A DNA stretch of 64,000 bases from positions 1-64,000 of the forward strand of contig CALWLT010000006.1 of NCBI GenBank assembly GCA_944381615.1. The letters run 5' to 3'. Numbering within the stretch: the first letter of the stretch is position 1; every line of letters begins with the position of its first letter. Source of the DNA: an uncultured Lachnospiraceae bacterium. GTDB taxonomy: Bacteria > Bacillota > Clostridia > Lachnospirales > Lachnospiraceae. Under the pieces are notes generated by a model. That model was not told where the DNA came from. It did no database searches and saw only the letters and a list, made by a program, of their open reading frames with translations. This document shows, one piece after another, positions 35,576 through 43,778 of this stretch. The translations under genes were made by a program, and so were the position numbers.

Positions 35576-35623
35576 ACACAGACTCCCTCCGGAGAAACAA
35601 AGGAGCATTCCCATGGCATTTGA
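35529..35623 (+). other. Two chained upstream mini-ORFs in the rqcH leader (hypothetical)
   Basis: The first ATG (35529) opens an eight-codon frame MNGRDFHQ whose TGA overlaps the next ATG as ATGA. The second ATG (35552) opens a 23-codon frame that starts with the same eight residues and ends at 35623, overlapping the rqcH start by 11 bases. Neither has a convincing ribosome-binding site. Whether they are translated is unknown. Confidence 0.3.
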
Positions 35624-37355
35624 CGGAATTGTAATGGCAAACCTGACAAAGGAATTAAGCGACGCCCTGACGGGCGGATATATCTCCAAGATCGCACAGA
35701 CAGAAAAGGACGAGCTGCTTTTCACGGTCAAAAATAACCGCGCGCTCTACCGCCTCCTGCTCTCGGCCAACGCCAGCCTGCCGCTAGCCTACCTCACGGA
35801 GACGAACAAGCAGGGCCCCATGACGGCGCCCAATTTCTGCATGCTGCTGCGCAAGCACATCGGAGGCGGAAAAATCATCGCCGTCACGCAGCCGGGACTG
35901 GAGCGCTGCATCCATTTTACGATTGAGCATCTGGATGAAATGGGCGACCGGCGGCGCAAGATCCTGATCGCCGAGCTGATGGGCAAGCACAGCAACCTGA
36001 TTTTCTGCAATGAAGAGGGCATGATCATCGACAGCATCAAGCACATCTCCCTGCAGGTCAGTTCCGTGCGCGAGGTTCTTCCCGGGCGGACCTATTTTCT
36101 GCCGAACACCGCCGGCAAGCAGGATCCGCTGACGGCAACGGAGGAGGCGATCGCCCGCGTGCTGGCCGGCCTGTCCGTGCCGGCCGCCAAAGCGGTATAC
36201 ACGTCCTTTACCGGCATCAGCCCCGTCATGGCCGAGGAGTTCTGCCACCTGGCCTCCATCGACGGACGCTGTCCCGCCGCAGAGCTGACAGAACTGGAAC
36301 GGATCCACCTGGCGCACACGATCGCCCGGACGATGGAAACCATCCGCGAGGGCCGCTTCTCTCCCGTGATCATTTACCGCGCGGACGAGCCGGTGGAATT
36401 TTCCTCCTTCCCCCTGACCTCGTTTCCTGCGGAATACAAGCAGCGCCCGTTTGACTCCATCAGCCGCGTGCTGGAAACCTACTACGCCTCGCGCAGCGCG
36501 ATCACGCGGATCCGCCAGAAATCTTCGGATCTGCGCCGCGTCGTGCAGACCGCGCTGGAGCGCAGCCAGAAGAAATACGACCTGCAGCTGAAGCAGTTAA
36601 AAGACACGGAAAAACGCGACCGCTACCGGGTTTACGGCGAGCTTCTGAACACCTTCGGCTATGAGCTTGCCGGCGGCGAAACGGAATTTTCCTGCCAGGA
36701 TTACTATACGAACGAGACAGTCCGCATCCCGCTCGACCCGCAGCTGACCGCGCGGGAAAACGCGCAGAAATATTTTGACCGCTACGGGAAACTCAAGCGC
36801 ACCCATGAAGCGCTGAGCCAGCTGACCCGCGAGACGAAGCAGGAGATCGAGCATCTGGAGTCCATCTCCACCGCCCTGGACATCGCCCTCAGAGAGGAGG
36901 ATCTGACCCAGATCCGCCAGGAACTTGCCGAGTACGGCTTCATCAAAAAGCACGGCCCGGCCGGAAAAAAGACGCGCGTTACCAGCCGCCCCTTCCACTA
37001 CCTCTCCTCCGACGGGTTTCACATTTACGTCGGCAAAAACAACTATCAGAACGAAGAGCTGACCTTCAAAATCGCCGCGGGCGGCGACTGGTGGTTCCAC
37101 GCCAAGGGCATCCCCGGCTCCCACGTGATCGTCAAATCCGAGGGGAAGGAGCTCCCGGACCGCACTTTCGAGGAGGCCGCCTCCCTGGCCGCCTACTACT
37201 CAAAGGGCCAGAAAAATGAAAAGGTTGAGGTCGACTATGTCCAGCGAAAGCAGGTCAAAAAAGTGACCGGCGGCGCGCCCGGCTTCGTGATTTACCACAC
37301 CAACTATTCCATGATGGCCGAACCGAAAATCCCGGTGCAGGAACTGCCCGGCTGA
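35613..37355 (+). CDS. rqcH: Ribosome quality control protein RqcH (NFACT family)
   Basis: This 580-residue NFACT protein is the bacterial homologue of Rqc2/NEMF. It binds obstructed 50S subunits and directs addition of an alanine tail to stalled chains. It shows the NFACT-N domain (MAFDGIVMANLTKEL, IDGRCPAAELT), a central coiled-coil (QKKYDLQLKQLKDTEKRDRYR) and the C-terminal NFACT-R domain with GGDWWFHAKGIPGSHVIVKS. Older annotations call the family fibronectin-binding. AAGGAG lies about nine bases before ATG. It has its own promoter divergent from yicC and an unusual repeat-bearing leader. Confidence 0.95.
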   Translation: MAFDGIVMANLTKELSDALTGGYISKIAQTEKDELLFTVKNNRALYRLLLSANASLPLAYLTETNKQGPMTAPNFCMLLRKHIGGGKIIAVTQPGLERCIHFTIEHLDEMGDRRRKILIAELMGKHSNLIFCNEEGMIIDSIKHISLQVSSVREVLPGRTYFLPNTAGKQDPLTATEEAIARVLAGLSVPAAKAVYTSFTGISPVMAEEFCHLASIDGRCPAAELTELERIHLAHTIARTMETIREGRFSPVIIYRADEPVEFSSFPLTSFPAEYKQRPFDSISRVLETYYASRSAITRIRQKSSDLRRVVQTALERSQKKYDLQLKQLKDTEKRDRYRVYGELLNTFGYELAGGETEFSCQDYYTNETVRIPLDPQLTARENAQKYFDRYGKLKRTHEALSQLTRETKQEIEHLESISTALDIALREEDLTQIRQELAEYGFIKKHGPAGKKTRVTSRPFHYLSSDGFHIYVGKNNYQNEELTFKIAAGGDWWFHAKGIPGSHVIVKSEGKELPDRTFEEAASLAAYYSKGQKNEKVEVDYVQRKQVKKVTGGAPGFVIYHTNYSMMAEPKIPVQELPG

Positions 37356-37420
37356 TTTTGCCAAAAACGCCTGCTTCACAGACGTTTCAGAAAAAACAAT
37401 CTAAGAAAGGGGTAAACGAT

Positions 37421-37999
37421 ATGAAAAAGAAACTTGCTGCGCTGGCCCTGTCGGGCCTTCTGTCGTTTTCCTTCTGCCTGACGGCCTTCGCCGGCCAGTG
37501 GCGGGAAAACGAATTCGGGTGGTGGTGGCAGAATGACGACGGCAGCTACCCGGTAAACAGCTGGCAGTGGCTGGACGGGAACTGCGACGGCATCGCCGAA
37601 TGCTATTATTTTGATTCGATGGGCTATATGCTGGAGAACACCGTTACGCCGGACGGCTACACGGTCAATGCAGACGGCGCCTGGATCGAAAACGGCGCCG
37701 TGCAGACGAAAGCCGCCGAACTCCCCGCCGTCTCCCAGCCGGTTCCGAATACGGGCGGCATCTATGGCACCTACCTGGCTTCCAACGGCGACCGGATCGA
37801 GATTTTTGATCAGAACGGGGCGCTCTATCTGAAATTTACCTGGATCCGGGACGGAGGCGAAGAATTCCTGCTGACGCAGATGGAAAAGATCAACGACGCC
37901 TTCTACGAGAGCACCGTCTACGACTGGAGCATCCAGGTCCTCAGCAGCACGCAGATCGTCGCGCTGGCGGAGGGAAATGAGATCTTCGTCAAACAGTAA
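37421..37999 (+). CDS. Secreted cell-wall-binding-repeat protein
   Basis: This 192-residue protein has a signal peptide with likely cleavage after AFA (residues 22-24). Immediately after it comes a choline/cell-wall-binding repeat pair (GWWWQNDDGSYPVNSWQWLDGN...CYYFDSMGYML, then TVNADGAWIENG). The C-terminal ~80 residues form a separate, beta-rich-looking domain starting GIYGTYLASNGDRIEIFDQ, which I do not recognise. It probably attaches to the wall by the Trp-rich repeats. AAAGGGG precedes ATG by about eight bases. It follows rqcH by 65 bases and is likely co-transcribed with it; a strong terminator follows. Confidence 0.8.
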   Translation: MKKKLAALALSGLLSFSFCLTAFAGQWRENEFGWWWQNDDGSYPVNSWQWLDGNCDGIAECYYFDSMGYMLENTVTPDGYTVNADGAWIENGAVQTKAAELPAVSQPVPNTGGIYGTYLASNGDRIEIFDQNGALYLKFTWIRDGGEEFLLTQMEKINDAFYESTVYDWSIQVLSSTQIVALAEGNEIFVKQ

Positions 38000-38007
38000 G
38001 GTTACAG

Positions 38008-38060
38008 AAAGCCGCCGCGCCGATGACTGGCAATTCACGGCTGCGGCGGCTTTCTTCTTT
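38008..38060 (+). terminator. Terminator after the wall-binding protein gene
   Basis: An 11-bp GC-rich stem (38008-38018 with 38043-38053) is followed by CTTCTTTT on the plus strand. The convergent apgM gene stops directly at its right edge. Confidence 0.85.
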
Positions 38061-39263
38061 TCAGATCTCCAGGAAACGATCCATCAGGCGATAGCCTTCG
38101 CTGATGAAAATTCCGGCGGCTGCGGCGTTTTTCTCACTGTAGGAAAGCCCGCAGCCTTCTTTTTTGCGGCTGTCGTAAAGCACATAGGGAACCGGTGTCG
38201 ACACATGGGTCCGGCAGGAGATCGGCGTCGGGTGATCCGGCAGGATCAGCAGGCGGTATGCTTCGCCGGACGCGTCCATCCGCTCCTTCACGATGCGAAT
38301 CAGGCGCTGATCCAGATACTCGATGGCCTGCACCTTTCTCTCCACACTGCCCTGATGCCCCATCTCGTCGGGCGCTTCCACATGGACGTAGACGAAATCA
38401 AAGCCGTCCTCCAGCACGGCCTTCACGGCCGCCTCCGCTTTTCCCTCGTAATTGGTGTGCAGGCCCCCGTTGGCGCCCGGCACCTCGATGTTGTGCATCC
38501 CGGCTCCGACCGCGATGCCCTTCAGCAGATCGACCGCCGAGATCATCGCTCCCTTCTTTCCCGTCTTCTCCTCAAAGGAGGACAGGGCCGGCCGCGTCCC
38601 CGCGCCCCAGAACCACACGGAATTGGCCTTGTTCTTTCCCTCCGCCGCCCGCTTTTCGTTGATCGGATGATGATTTAAGACGTCGAAGCTCTTCTCCATC
38701 ATCCGGCGCAGGATTTCGTCCTCCGGCAGATAGCTCCCGATCGGCCGGGTCAGGATATCGTGCGGCGGCGTCAGCTCCTCCACGCGCCCCTTCGCCCAGA
38801 TGAGCAGATGGCGGTAGCTCGTCCCCACATAAAAGCGGTATTCCTCTGTCTCAAACGCCTCCCGCACGGCCCCAAGCAGCACGGCCGCTTCCTCCGTGGA
38901 AATCTCGTCGGCGCTGTGATCCAGAATCCGGCGTTCCCCGTAGGGAACCTCTTCCTCCGAAAGCGTCACGATGTTGCAGCGGATGGCGATATCGTCCTCC
39001 TTCATGTCGACGCCGATGCTCAGCGCCTCCAGCGGCGAACGCCCCGTATAATAAATCTGCGGATTATAGCCCAGGACAGCCAGGTTCGCCGTATCGCTTC
39101 CCGGCTTCATTCCCTGCGGGATCGTGGCCGCCAGTCCCTGCTCCGAAAGCGGCGCAATCCGGTCAAGCGCCGGCGTCTCTGCCGCCTCGATCGGCGTCCT
39201 TCCTCCCAGCGAATCGATCGGCTCGTCCGCCATTCCGTCTCCCAGTATCACAATATACTTCAT
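38061..39263 (-). CDS. apgM: Cofactor-independent phosphoglycerate mutase, archaeal-type (ApgM)
   Basis: This 400-residue member of the alkaline phosphatase superfamily interconverts 3- and 2-phosphoglycerate in glycolysis. The metal site begins at VILGDGMADE (D9), the phosphorylated Ser is in GSDTANLAVLGY (S56), and late metal ligands are in VHVEAPDEMGH and LPDHPTPI. This archaeal-type form also occurs in some clostridia and is unrelated in sequence to dPGM and only distantly to GpmI. ATG 39261-39263 with GGAAGAG upstream is chosen over an open frame 29 codons longer. It follows serS after a 102-base gap that holds a stem-loop. Confidence 0.92.
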   Translation of the reverse strand: MKYIVILGDGMADEPIDSLGGRTPIEAAETPALDRIAPLSEQGLAATIPQGMKPGSDTANLAVLGYNPQIYYTGRSPLEALSIGVDMKEDDIAIRCNIVTLSEEEVPYGERRILDHSADEISTEEAAVLLGAVREAFETEEYRFYVGTSYRHLLIWAKGRVEELTPPHDILTRPIGSYLPEDEILRRMMEKSFDVLNHHPINEKRAAEGKNKANSVWFWGAGTRPALSSFEEKTGKKGAMISAVDLLKGIAVGAGMHNIEVPGANGGLHTNYEGKAEAAVKAVLEDGFDFVYVHVEAPDEMGHQGSVERKVQAIEYLDQRLIRIVKERMDASGEAYRLLILPDHPTPISCRTHVSTPVPYVLYDSRKKEGCGLSYSEKNAAAAGIFISEGYRLMDRFLEI

Positions 39264-39299
39264 GAAAGCTCTTCCTCCCGTTTCTCTCCCGATCGCGAA

Positions 39300-39355
39300 C
39301 AGAGTGCCGCAGCCGCCTTCTGTCGCCTTCGGGCTTCTTTGCCGCAGCACTCTGT
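39300..39355 (-). terminator. Stem-loop between serS and apgM (weak terminator candidate)
   Basis: CAGAGTGC-TGCGGC pairs with GCTGCGGCACTCTG through 14 base pairs including wobbles. The minus strand lacks a T run after it (TTCGCG), so it may be a processing or stability element, not an efficient terminator. Confidence 0.4.
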
Positions 39356-39365
39356 CTCCCTGTTC

Positions 39366-40643
39366 TCAGCGGATCTCGCTCTTTCCTCCCATGTAGGGGC
39401 GCAGCACCTCCGGAATCCGCACGGAGCCGTCCGCCTGAAGGTTGTTCTCCAGGAATGCAATCAGCATACGCGGCGGCGCAACCACCGTATTATTCAGCGT
39501 ATGCGCGAAATACTTGCCGTCCGCGCCGTTTACCCGGATCTTCAGCCGTCTCGCCTGCGCGTCTCCCAGGTTGGAGCAGCTTCCCACCTCAAAATACTTC
39601 TTCTGCCGCGGAGACCAGGCCTCCACATCCACGGATTTGACCTTCAAATCGGCCAGATCGCCCGAACAGCACTCCAGCGTGCGCACCGGGATATCCATCG
39701 AGCGGAACAGATCCACCGTATTCTGCCACAGGCGGTCAAACCACATCTTGCTGTCCTCCGGCCGGCAGACGACGATCATCTCCTGCTTCTCGAACTGGTG
39801 GATGCGGTACACGCCCCGCTCCTCGATGCCGTGCGCCCCCTTCTCCTTGCGGAAGCACGGGGAATAGCTGGTCAGCGTCTTGGGCAGCTCCTCCTCCGGG
39901 ATGACCGTGTCGATAAACTTGCCGATCATGGAGTGCTCGCTGGTTCCGATCAGATAGAGATCCTCTCCCTCAATCTTGTACATCATGGCGTCCATCTCCG
40001 CAAAGCTCATCACGCCCGTGACGACATTGCTGCGGATCATGAACGGCGGCACGCAATACGTAAAGCCGCGGTCAATCATAAAATCTCTCGCGTAGGCGAT
40101 GACCGCGGAATGAAGTCTGGCGATATCGCCCATCAGATAATAAAAGCCGTTGCCGGCCACCTTCCGCGCGCTGTCCAGATCGATGCCGTGAAAACGCTCC
40201 ATGATCTCCGTGTGATAGGGAATCTCGAAATCCGGCACCTTCGGCTCGCCGTAGCGTCTGACTTCCACATTCTCGCTGTCGTCGCGGCCGATGGGAACGC
40301 TCGGATCGATGATATTGGGGATCGTCATCATGATCTTCAGCACGCGCTCGCTTAAATCCTTCTCCTGCTCCTCCAGCTCAGCCAGGCGGGCCGAATCCGC
40401 CGCCACCTTCTTCTTCAGCTCCTCGGCCTCTTCCTTCTTCCCCTGGCCCATCAGGGCGCCGATCTGCTTTGCAATTTTATTTTTACTGGCCCGCAGATCG
40501 TCGGCTTCCTTCTTCGCCGCCCGGTTCTTCGCGTCCAGCTCAATGACCTCGTCAACCAGCGGCAGCTTGCTGTCCTGGAATTTGTTGCGGATATTCTGCT
40601 TTACAATCTCCGGATTTTCTCTGACGAACTTTAAATCTAACAT
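39366..40643 (-). CDS. serS: Seryl-tRNA synthetase
   Basis: This 425-residue class II synthetase charges tRNA-Ser. The N-terminal long coiled-coil arm (residues ~25-105) is followed by the catalytic core with motif 2 (SPCFRKEKGAHG) and motif 3 (GDAQARRLKIRV...NNTVVAPPRMLIAFLENN). Length and domain order are standard. GGAGGAAGCC precedes the ATG. No T-box leader is visible: only 53 bases separate it from the preceding gene. A promoter may lie in the end of that gene. Confidence 0.97.
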   Translation of the reverse strand: MLDLKFVRENPEIVKQNIRNKFQDSKLPLVDEVIELDAKNRAAKKEADDLRASKNKIAKQIGALMGQGKKEEAEELKKKVAADSARLAELEEQEKDLSERVLKIMMTIPNIIDPSVPIGRDDSENVEVRRYGEPKVPDFEIPYHTEIMERFHGIDLDSARKVAGNGFYYLMGDIARLHSAVIAYARDFMIDRGFTYCVPPFMIRSNVVTGVMSFAEMDAMMYKIEGEDLYLIGTSEHSMIGKFIDTVIPEEELPKTLTSYSPCFRKEKGAHGIEERGVYRIHQFEKQEMIVVCRPEDSKMWFDRLWQNTVDLFRSMDIPVRTLECCSGDLADLKVKSVDVEAWSPRQKKYFEVGSCSNLGDAQARRLKIRVNGADGKYFAHTLNNTVVAPPRMLIAFLENNLQADGSVRIPEVLRPYMGGKSEIR

Positions 40644-40681
40644 GGCTTCCTCCTGCTTTTGTCCTGCGACATTCTCTGGAA

Positions 40682-40710
40682 ATTATACTACAGTTTTCAA
40701 CTCGTGAAAA
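40682..40710 (-). promoter_or_regulatory. Possible promoter of serS
   Basis: A perfect TATAAT (40682-40687) has a TTTTCA-like -35 (40705-40710) 17 bases away on the minus strand. The -35 overlaps the last codons of the pyridoxamine kinase gene. Confidence 0.5.
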
Positions 40711-41620
40711 GCCCCTTTTCTTCCCCCAAACGGGCGGGATTTTCTTCCCCCAAACGGGCGGCCGTTCTTTTTTCCGGCTGCCGGATCAGGTACGAAAGGC
40801 ACGCTTCCACGCAGAGTCCCTCCGCCTCCGGGATCCCGAAGCGGACCGATCGCTCCACGCATTTGCGGGTAAAGGCCGCCGCCCGTCTCGCCGCCTCTTC
40901 TAACGGCACGCCGTTTAACACGCTCCCGCCGAGCACGGACGCAAACACATCCCCTGTCCCGTGGCGCGCCCCGCTCTCGTAATGCGCCGTCTGAAATACC
41001 GGCTCCTTTCCCTTTTCGTGGATCACATTGACTACCAGGTTGCCCTTGACGACGCCCGTCAGGACGACGGCCCCCGCCCCCATCAGCAGAAGCTTCCAGG
41101 TCAGATCGGCAAGGCGCCGGCGGCTCCAGCCCGTATCCCGGTAGGGCGTCTGCGTCAGCGCGCAGGCCTCCGTCAGATTGGGCGTGATGAGATCCGCGTG
41201 CTGCACCAGCTCCCGCATGGCGTCGCAGAGAGAGGAATCGCAGACCCGGTACAGGCGGCCGTGATCTCCCATGGCAGGATCCACCAGAAGAAGCGAACCG
41301 GGCTTCTGAAAGGAACGGATAAAATCCGTCACAATCCCGGCCTGGCGGGCCGAACCCAGAAACCCGGTCATAATCCCGTCCACAGAAAAGCCCAGCTTCT
41401 TCCACTGGGCAATATACGGCTCCATGCGGTCGGTATAGTCATCCAGATAGCAGGAGGGATACCCCGCATGATTGGAAAGAATGGCCGTGGGAACCGGGCA
41501 GCACTGCACCCCCAGCGCGCTGAGGACCGGGATCGCCAGCGTCAGGGCGCAGCGGCCGTATCCGGCCAGATCGCTGACGACCGCCATCTTCTTTGGCCCC
41601 GCCTGCGCTGCATCTGTCAT
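40697..41620 (-). CDS. Pyridoxamine kinase (PdxK/PdxY type)
   Basis: This 307-residue ribokinase-fold kinase phosphorylates pyridoxal/pyridoxamine/pyridoxine in vitamin B6 salvage. It has VVSDLAGYGRCALTLAIPVLSALGVQ at the start and LLLVDPAMGDHGRLY in the middle. The catalytic GTGD motif (residues 221-224) is preceded by HYESGARH. The last 15 residues, ARLGEENPARLGEEK plus the end, come from a 24-bp tandem duplication and are not expected in the family. I chose ATG at 41620, with GGAGAG seven bases upstream; ATG at 41635 is possible. It is next to an ECF-type S component gene, which fits B6 uptake. Confidence 0.88.
   Translation of the reverse strand: MTDAAQAGPKKMAVVSDLAGYGRCALTLAIPVLSALGVQCCPVPTAILSNHAGYPSCYLDDYTDRMEPYIAQWKKLGFSVDGIMTGFLGSARQAGIVTDFIRSFQKPGSLLLVDPAMGDHGRLYRVCDSSLCDAMRELVQHADLITPNLTEACALTQTPYRDTGWSRRRLADLTWKLLLMGAGAVVLTGVVKGNLVVNVIHEKGKEPVFQTAHYESGARHGTGDVFASVLGGSVLNGVPLEEAARRAAAFTRKCVERSVRFGIPEAEGLCVEACLSYLIRQPEKRTAARLGEENPARLGEEKGLFTS
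40716..40761 (-). repeat. 24-bp tandem duplication in the 3' end of the pyridoxamine kinase gene
   Basis: Two copies of a 22-base unit (40716-40737 and 40740-40761) lie 24 bases apart and in frame. They encode the twin ARLGEEN/ARLGEEK segment at the C-terminus. Confidence 0.9.
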
Positions 41621-41693
41621 TTCTGTTCTCTCCATCTCTCCCGTTCCTTTCTGTGTCTCTGCCTCAGGCTGCCCGATCCGGTCCGCCGTCTCA

Positions 41694-42290
41694 TCAGGAT
41701 TTTGCCGAAAGCGCGTTAAAAAGGCCCGCCCGCCTGAGCGCCGGGCGCAGCGCCATGTAACCGGCCACGGACACGACGGCCGAGATCACGGCGTTAATGG
41801 AGGTCGACGCGATATTCCAGGCCAGCGTTACCTCCGCCGCCGGCCGGCCGATGATCCAGAGCTTGTAGACGTACCCGATCAGCGGGTCCGCGATCACGTT
41901 GAACGCAAGCCCTGCCGCCGAGGCCAGGATGGCCCAGCGCATGACCTGCCTCCGCTCGCGGCTGTGTTCGATATGCCCCAGCCGGTGCGCGACAAATCCG
42001 GCAATCAGGCCGATCAGAAGCTTGCAGAGAAACGTCTTCGGCGCGTAGACCACGTAAACCGGGTCCAGAAGATCGCCGATGGTCATGCCGATCGCCCCGC
42101 CCAGGCCGCCGGCAAAGCCTCCGGCCAGAAGCGCCCCCAGGACGCAGACGGCGTTCCCCAGATGAATCGAAGTGGCGTCTCCGCCCGGAAGCAGGATCCG
42201 GATCTGCCCGTACGTAAATACCGCGTACGACAGCGCCGCCAGAAGTCCCGTTACCGCAATTTTATAAGTGTGATCCTTTTGCTGTCTCAT
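41694..42290 (-). CDS. ECF transporter S component, probably for a B6 vitamer
   Basis: This 198-residue integral membrane protein has about five or six hydrophobic segments. The N-terminal KIAVTGLLAALSYAVF and central GGAIGMTIGDLLDPVYVVYAPKTFLCKLLIGLIAGF stretches match the substrate-binding S components of energy-coupling factor importers. These take up vitamins using a shared EcfAA'T module, which is not in this window. The neighbouring pyridoxamine kinase suggests a pyridoxine-type substrate; that is inference from context. AAGGAGAGG precedes ATG 42288-42290. A terminator-like hairpin lies in its leader. Confidence 0.8.
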   Translation of the reverse strand: MRQQKDHTYKIAVTGLLAALSYAVFTYGQIRILLPGGDATSIHLGNAVCVLGALLAGGFAGGLGGAIGMTIGDLLDPVYVVYAPKTFLCKLLIGLIAGFVAHRLGHIEHSRERRQVMRWAILASAAGLAFNVIADPLIGYVYKLWIIGRPAAEVTLAWNIASTSINAVISAVVSVAGYMALRPALRRAGLFNALSAKS

Positions 42291-42316
42291 CGCTGTCCTC
42301 TCCTTTTCTGAGCTGT

Positions 42317-42338
42317 AAAAAACGCGGTCTCCCGCGTT
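42317..42338 (-). terminator. Intrinsic terminator in the leader of the ECF S component gene
   Basis: A 7-bp AACGCGG/CCGCGTT stem with a 4-base loop is followed by six T residues on the minus strand. It lies 27 bases before the ECF gene start. It may end the upstream long operon or act as an attenuator for the ECF-kinase pair. Confidence 0.75.
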
Positions 42339-42357
42339 TCCTTTCCGGTTTTGCCTC

Positions 42358-42366
42358 ATCATAGCA
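42358..42366 (-). promoter_or_regulatory. Possible extended -10 promoter upstream of the ECF S component gene
   Basis: TATGAT (42358-42363) is preceded by a TG dinucleotide one base away, forming an extended -10. No convincing -35 is seen. It lies before the leader terminator at 42317-42338. Confidence 0.4.
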
Positions 42367-42426
42367 CAGATTGTCTCGGAGAAAAACAGTCAGTTTTCAT
42401 TATTTTCACAGGGACAGTTTAAAAAA

Positions 42427-43077
42427 TCAGTCCCGCGATTCCACACAGAGCATGACGCCCGTCTCCAGCTCCATGCGCGCCTCCTCGCGGCTTAACTCGT
42501 TGCTGATGCACAGCCCGTCCCCCAGATAAACCGTACAGCGGTTTAAGGGATATTTAAACCCCCGCAGCGTAAGGCCGGTTACCGCCTCCGTCACGGGAAG
42601 GAAGGACACGTATTTCCCGTACAGGGTTTTGCGGTAAAACGTATGGCTGCCGCCGATCAGGTACAGCTTGTTCCTGGCGTCGTAAATGCAGATCTCCATG
42701 CCCTGGCGGAAATAACGGTACATCAGCTGGATGTTGCCGATCGCGTGGTCCATGCGCCCGCCCAGGGCCCCCAGAAGATCCACCGCCTGGAACCCGCGGC
42801 GGGCCGCCGTCATCAGGGCCAGCGCCGTGTCCGTCTCGTCCTTTTCCGCCCGGTGCACCACAAAGCTGACGGACGGATCCGCCTCGCAGTCCGCAAGCAG
42901 CGCCCCGTCCACCGTATCCATATCCCCGACCACCGCGTCCGGCTTCAGGTGCAGCTGGCTTAACGTCTTGAGCCCGGCGTCCGCGGCGATCACGCAGCCG
43001 TAGCGGCGCTCCTCCAGAAACTTCTTGGCAAAGGAAATATCCATGGTTCCTCCGGCCACAATCAGACAGCGCTCCAT
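42427..43077 (-). CDS. thiN: Thiamine diphosphokinase
   Basis: This 216-residue enzyme transfers pyrophosphate from ATP to thiamine. The family motifs are AADAGLKTLSQLHLKPDAVVGDMDTV near residue 30, then EKDETDTALAL and LGALGGRMDHAIGNIQLM. The C-terminal beta-sandwich includes GLTLRGFKYPLN and ISNE. It overlaps the end of rpe by 16 bases and is the last gene of the rsgA-rpe-thiN run, an order common in Firmicutes. Confidence 0.96.
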   Translation of the reverse strand: MERCLIVAGGTMDISFAKKFLEERRYGCVIAADAGLKTLSQLHLKPDAVVGDMDTVDGALLADCEADPSVSFVVHRAEKDETDTALALMTAARRGFQAVDLLGALGGRMDHAIGNIQLMYRYFRQGMEICIYDARNKLYLIGGSHTFYRKTLYGKYVSFLPVTEAVTGLTLRGFKYPLNRCTVYLGDGLCISNELSREEARMELETGVMLCVESRD

Positions 43078-43778
43078 GTCCCATCCCCCACTTTCCCGGT
43101 TTTCTCCTGCGGATTTTCTTTTTCAAACTCCGCAAACAGCCGCAGAAACGTCCGCACGTTCTGTTCTGCATCGCCGCGAAACACCGCCGACCCGGCCACG
43201 ATCTCGTCGGCCCCTGCCTCCAGGATCCGGCGCACGTTCTTTGCCGTGATGCCGCCGTCCACTTCGATCCCGGGATGAAGGCCCCGTTCCCGGCAGACGG
43301 ATCTCAGCTTTCTGACCTTTGCCTCCGTATAGGGAAGAAACGTCTGGCCGCCAAAGCCGGGATTGACCGTCATGATCAGCACGAAATCCAGCTGCGGCAG
43401 GATCAGGTCAAGCGTTTCCACCGGCGTCGCCGGATTCAGCGCCACGCCCGCCAAAATCCCCTCTTCCCGGATCTGCCCGATCGTCCGGTCCAGATGGACG
43501 CAGGCCTCCTGATGCACGCAGATGCGGTCGGCTCCGGCCTTCCGGATCTCCTTCACATAGCGGCCCGGCTCCTCCACCATCATATGGACGTCGAACGTCC
43601 GCTCCGTGCAGGGGCGCAGCCCCGCAATGACCGGCATCCCAAACGAAATACTGGGGACGAAGGCCCCGTCCATCACATCCAGATGAATATACTGGGCCCC
43701 GGCCCGATCCACCCGGGCGACCTCCTCGCCCAGACGGGAAAAATCTGCCGCCAGAAGAGACGGCGCAAGTCGGATCAT
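43062..43778 (-). CDS. rpe: Ribulose-phosphate 3-epimerase
   Basis: This 238-residue TIM-barrel enzyme interconverts ribulose-5-phosphate and xylulose-5-phosphate. It shows LAPSLLAADFSRLGEEV, the metal-binding HLDVMDGAFVPSISFG and HMMVEEPGRY, the MTVNPGFGGQTF loop and the phosphate-binding IEVDGGITAKN. The C-terminus runs about 15 residues beyond the usual end. It overlaps rsgA by 4 bases (ATGA type), so translation is coupled. Confidence 0.97.
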   Translation of the reverse strand: MIRLAPSLLAADFSRLGEEVARVDRAGAQYIHLDVMDGAFVPSISFGMPVIAGLRPCTERTFDVHMMVEEPGRYVKEIRKAGADRICVHQEACVHLDRTIGQIREEGILAGVALNPATPVETLDLILPQLDFVLIMTVNPGFGGQTFLPYTEAKVRKLRSVCRERGLHPGIEVDGGITAKNVRRILEAGADEIVAGSAVFRGDAEQNVRTFLRLFAEFEKENPQEKTGKVGDGTWSAV

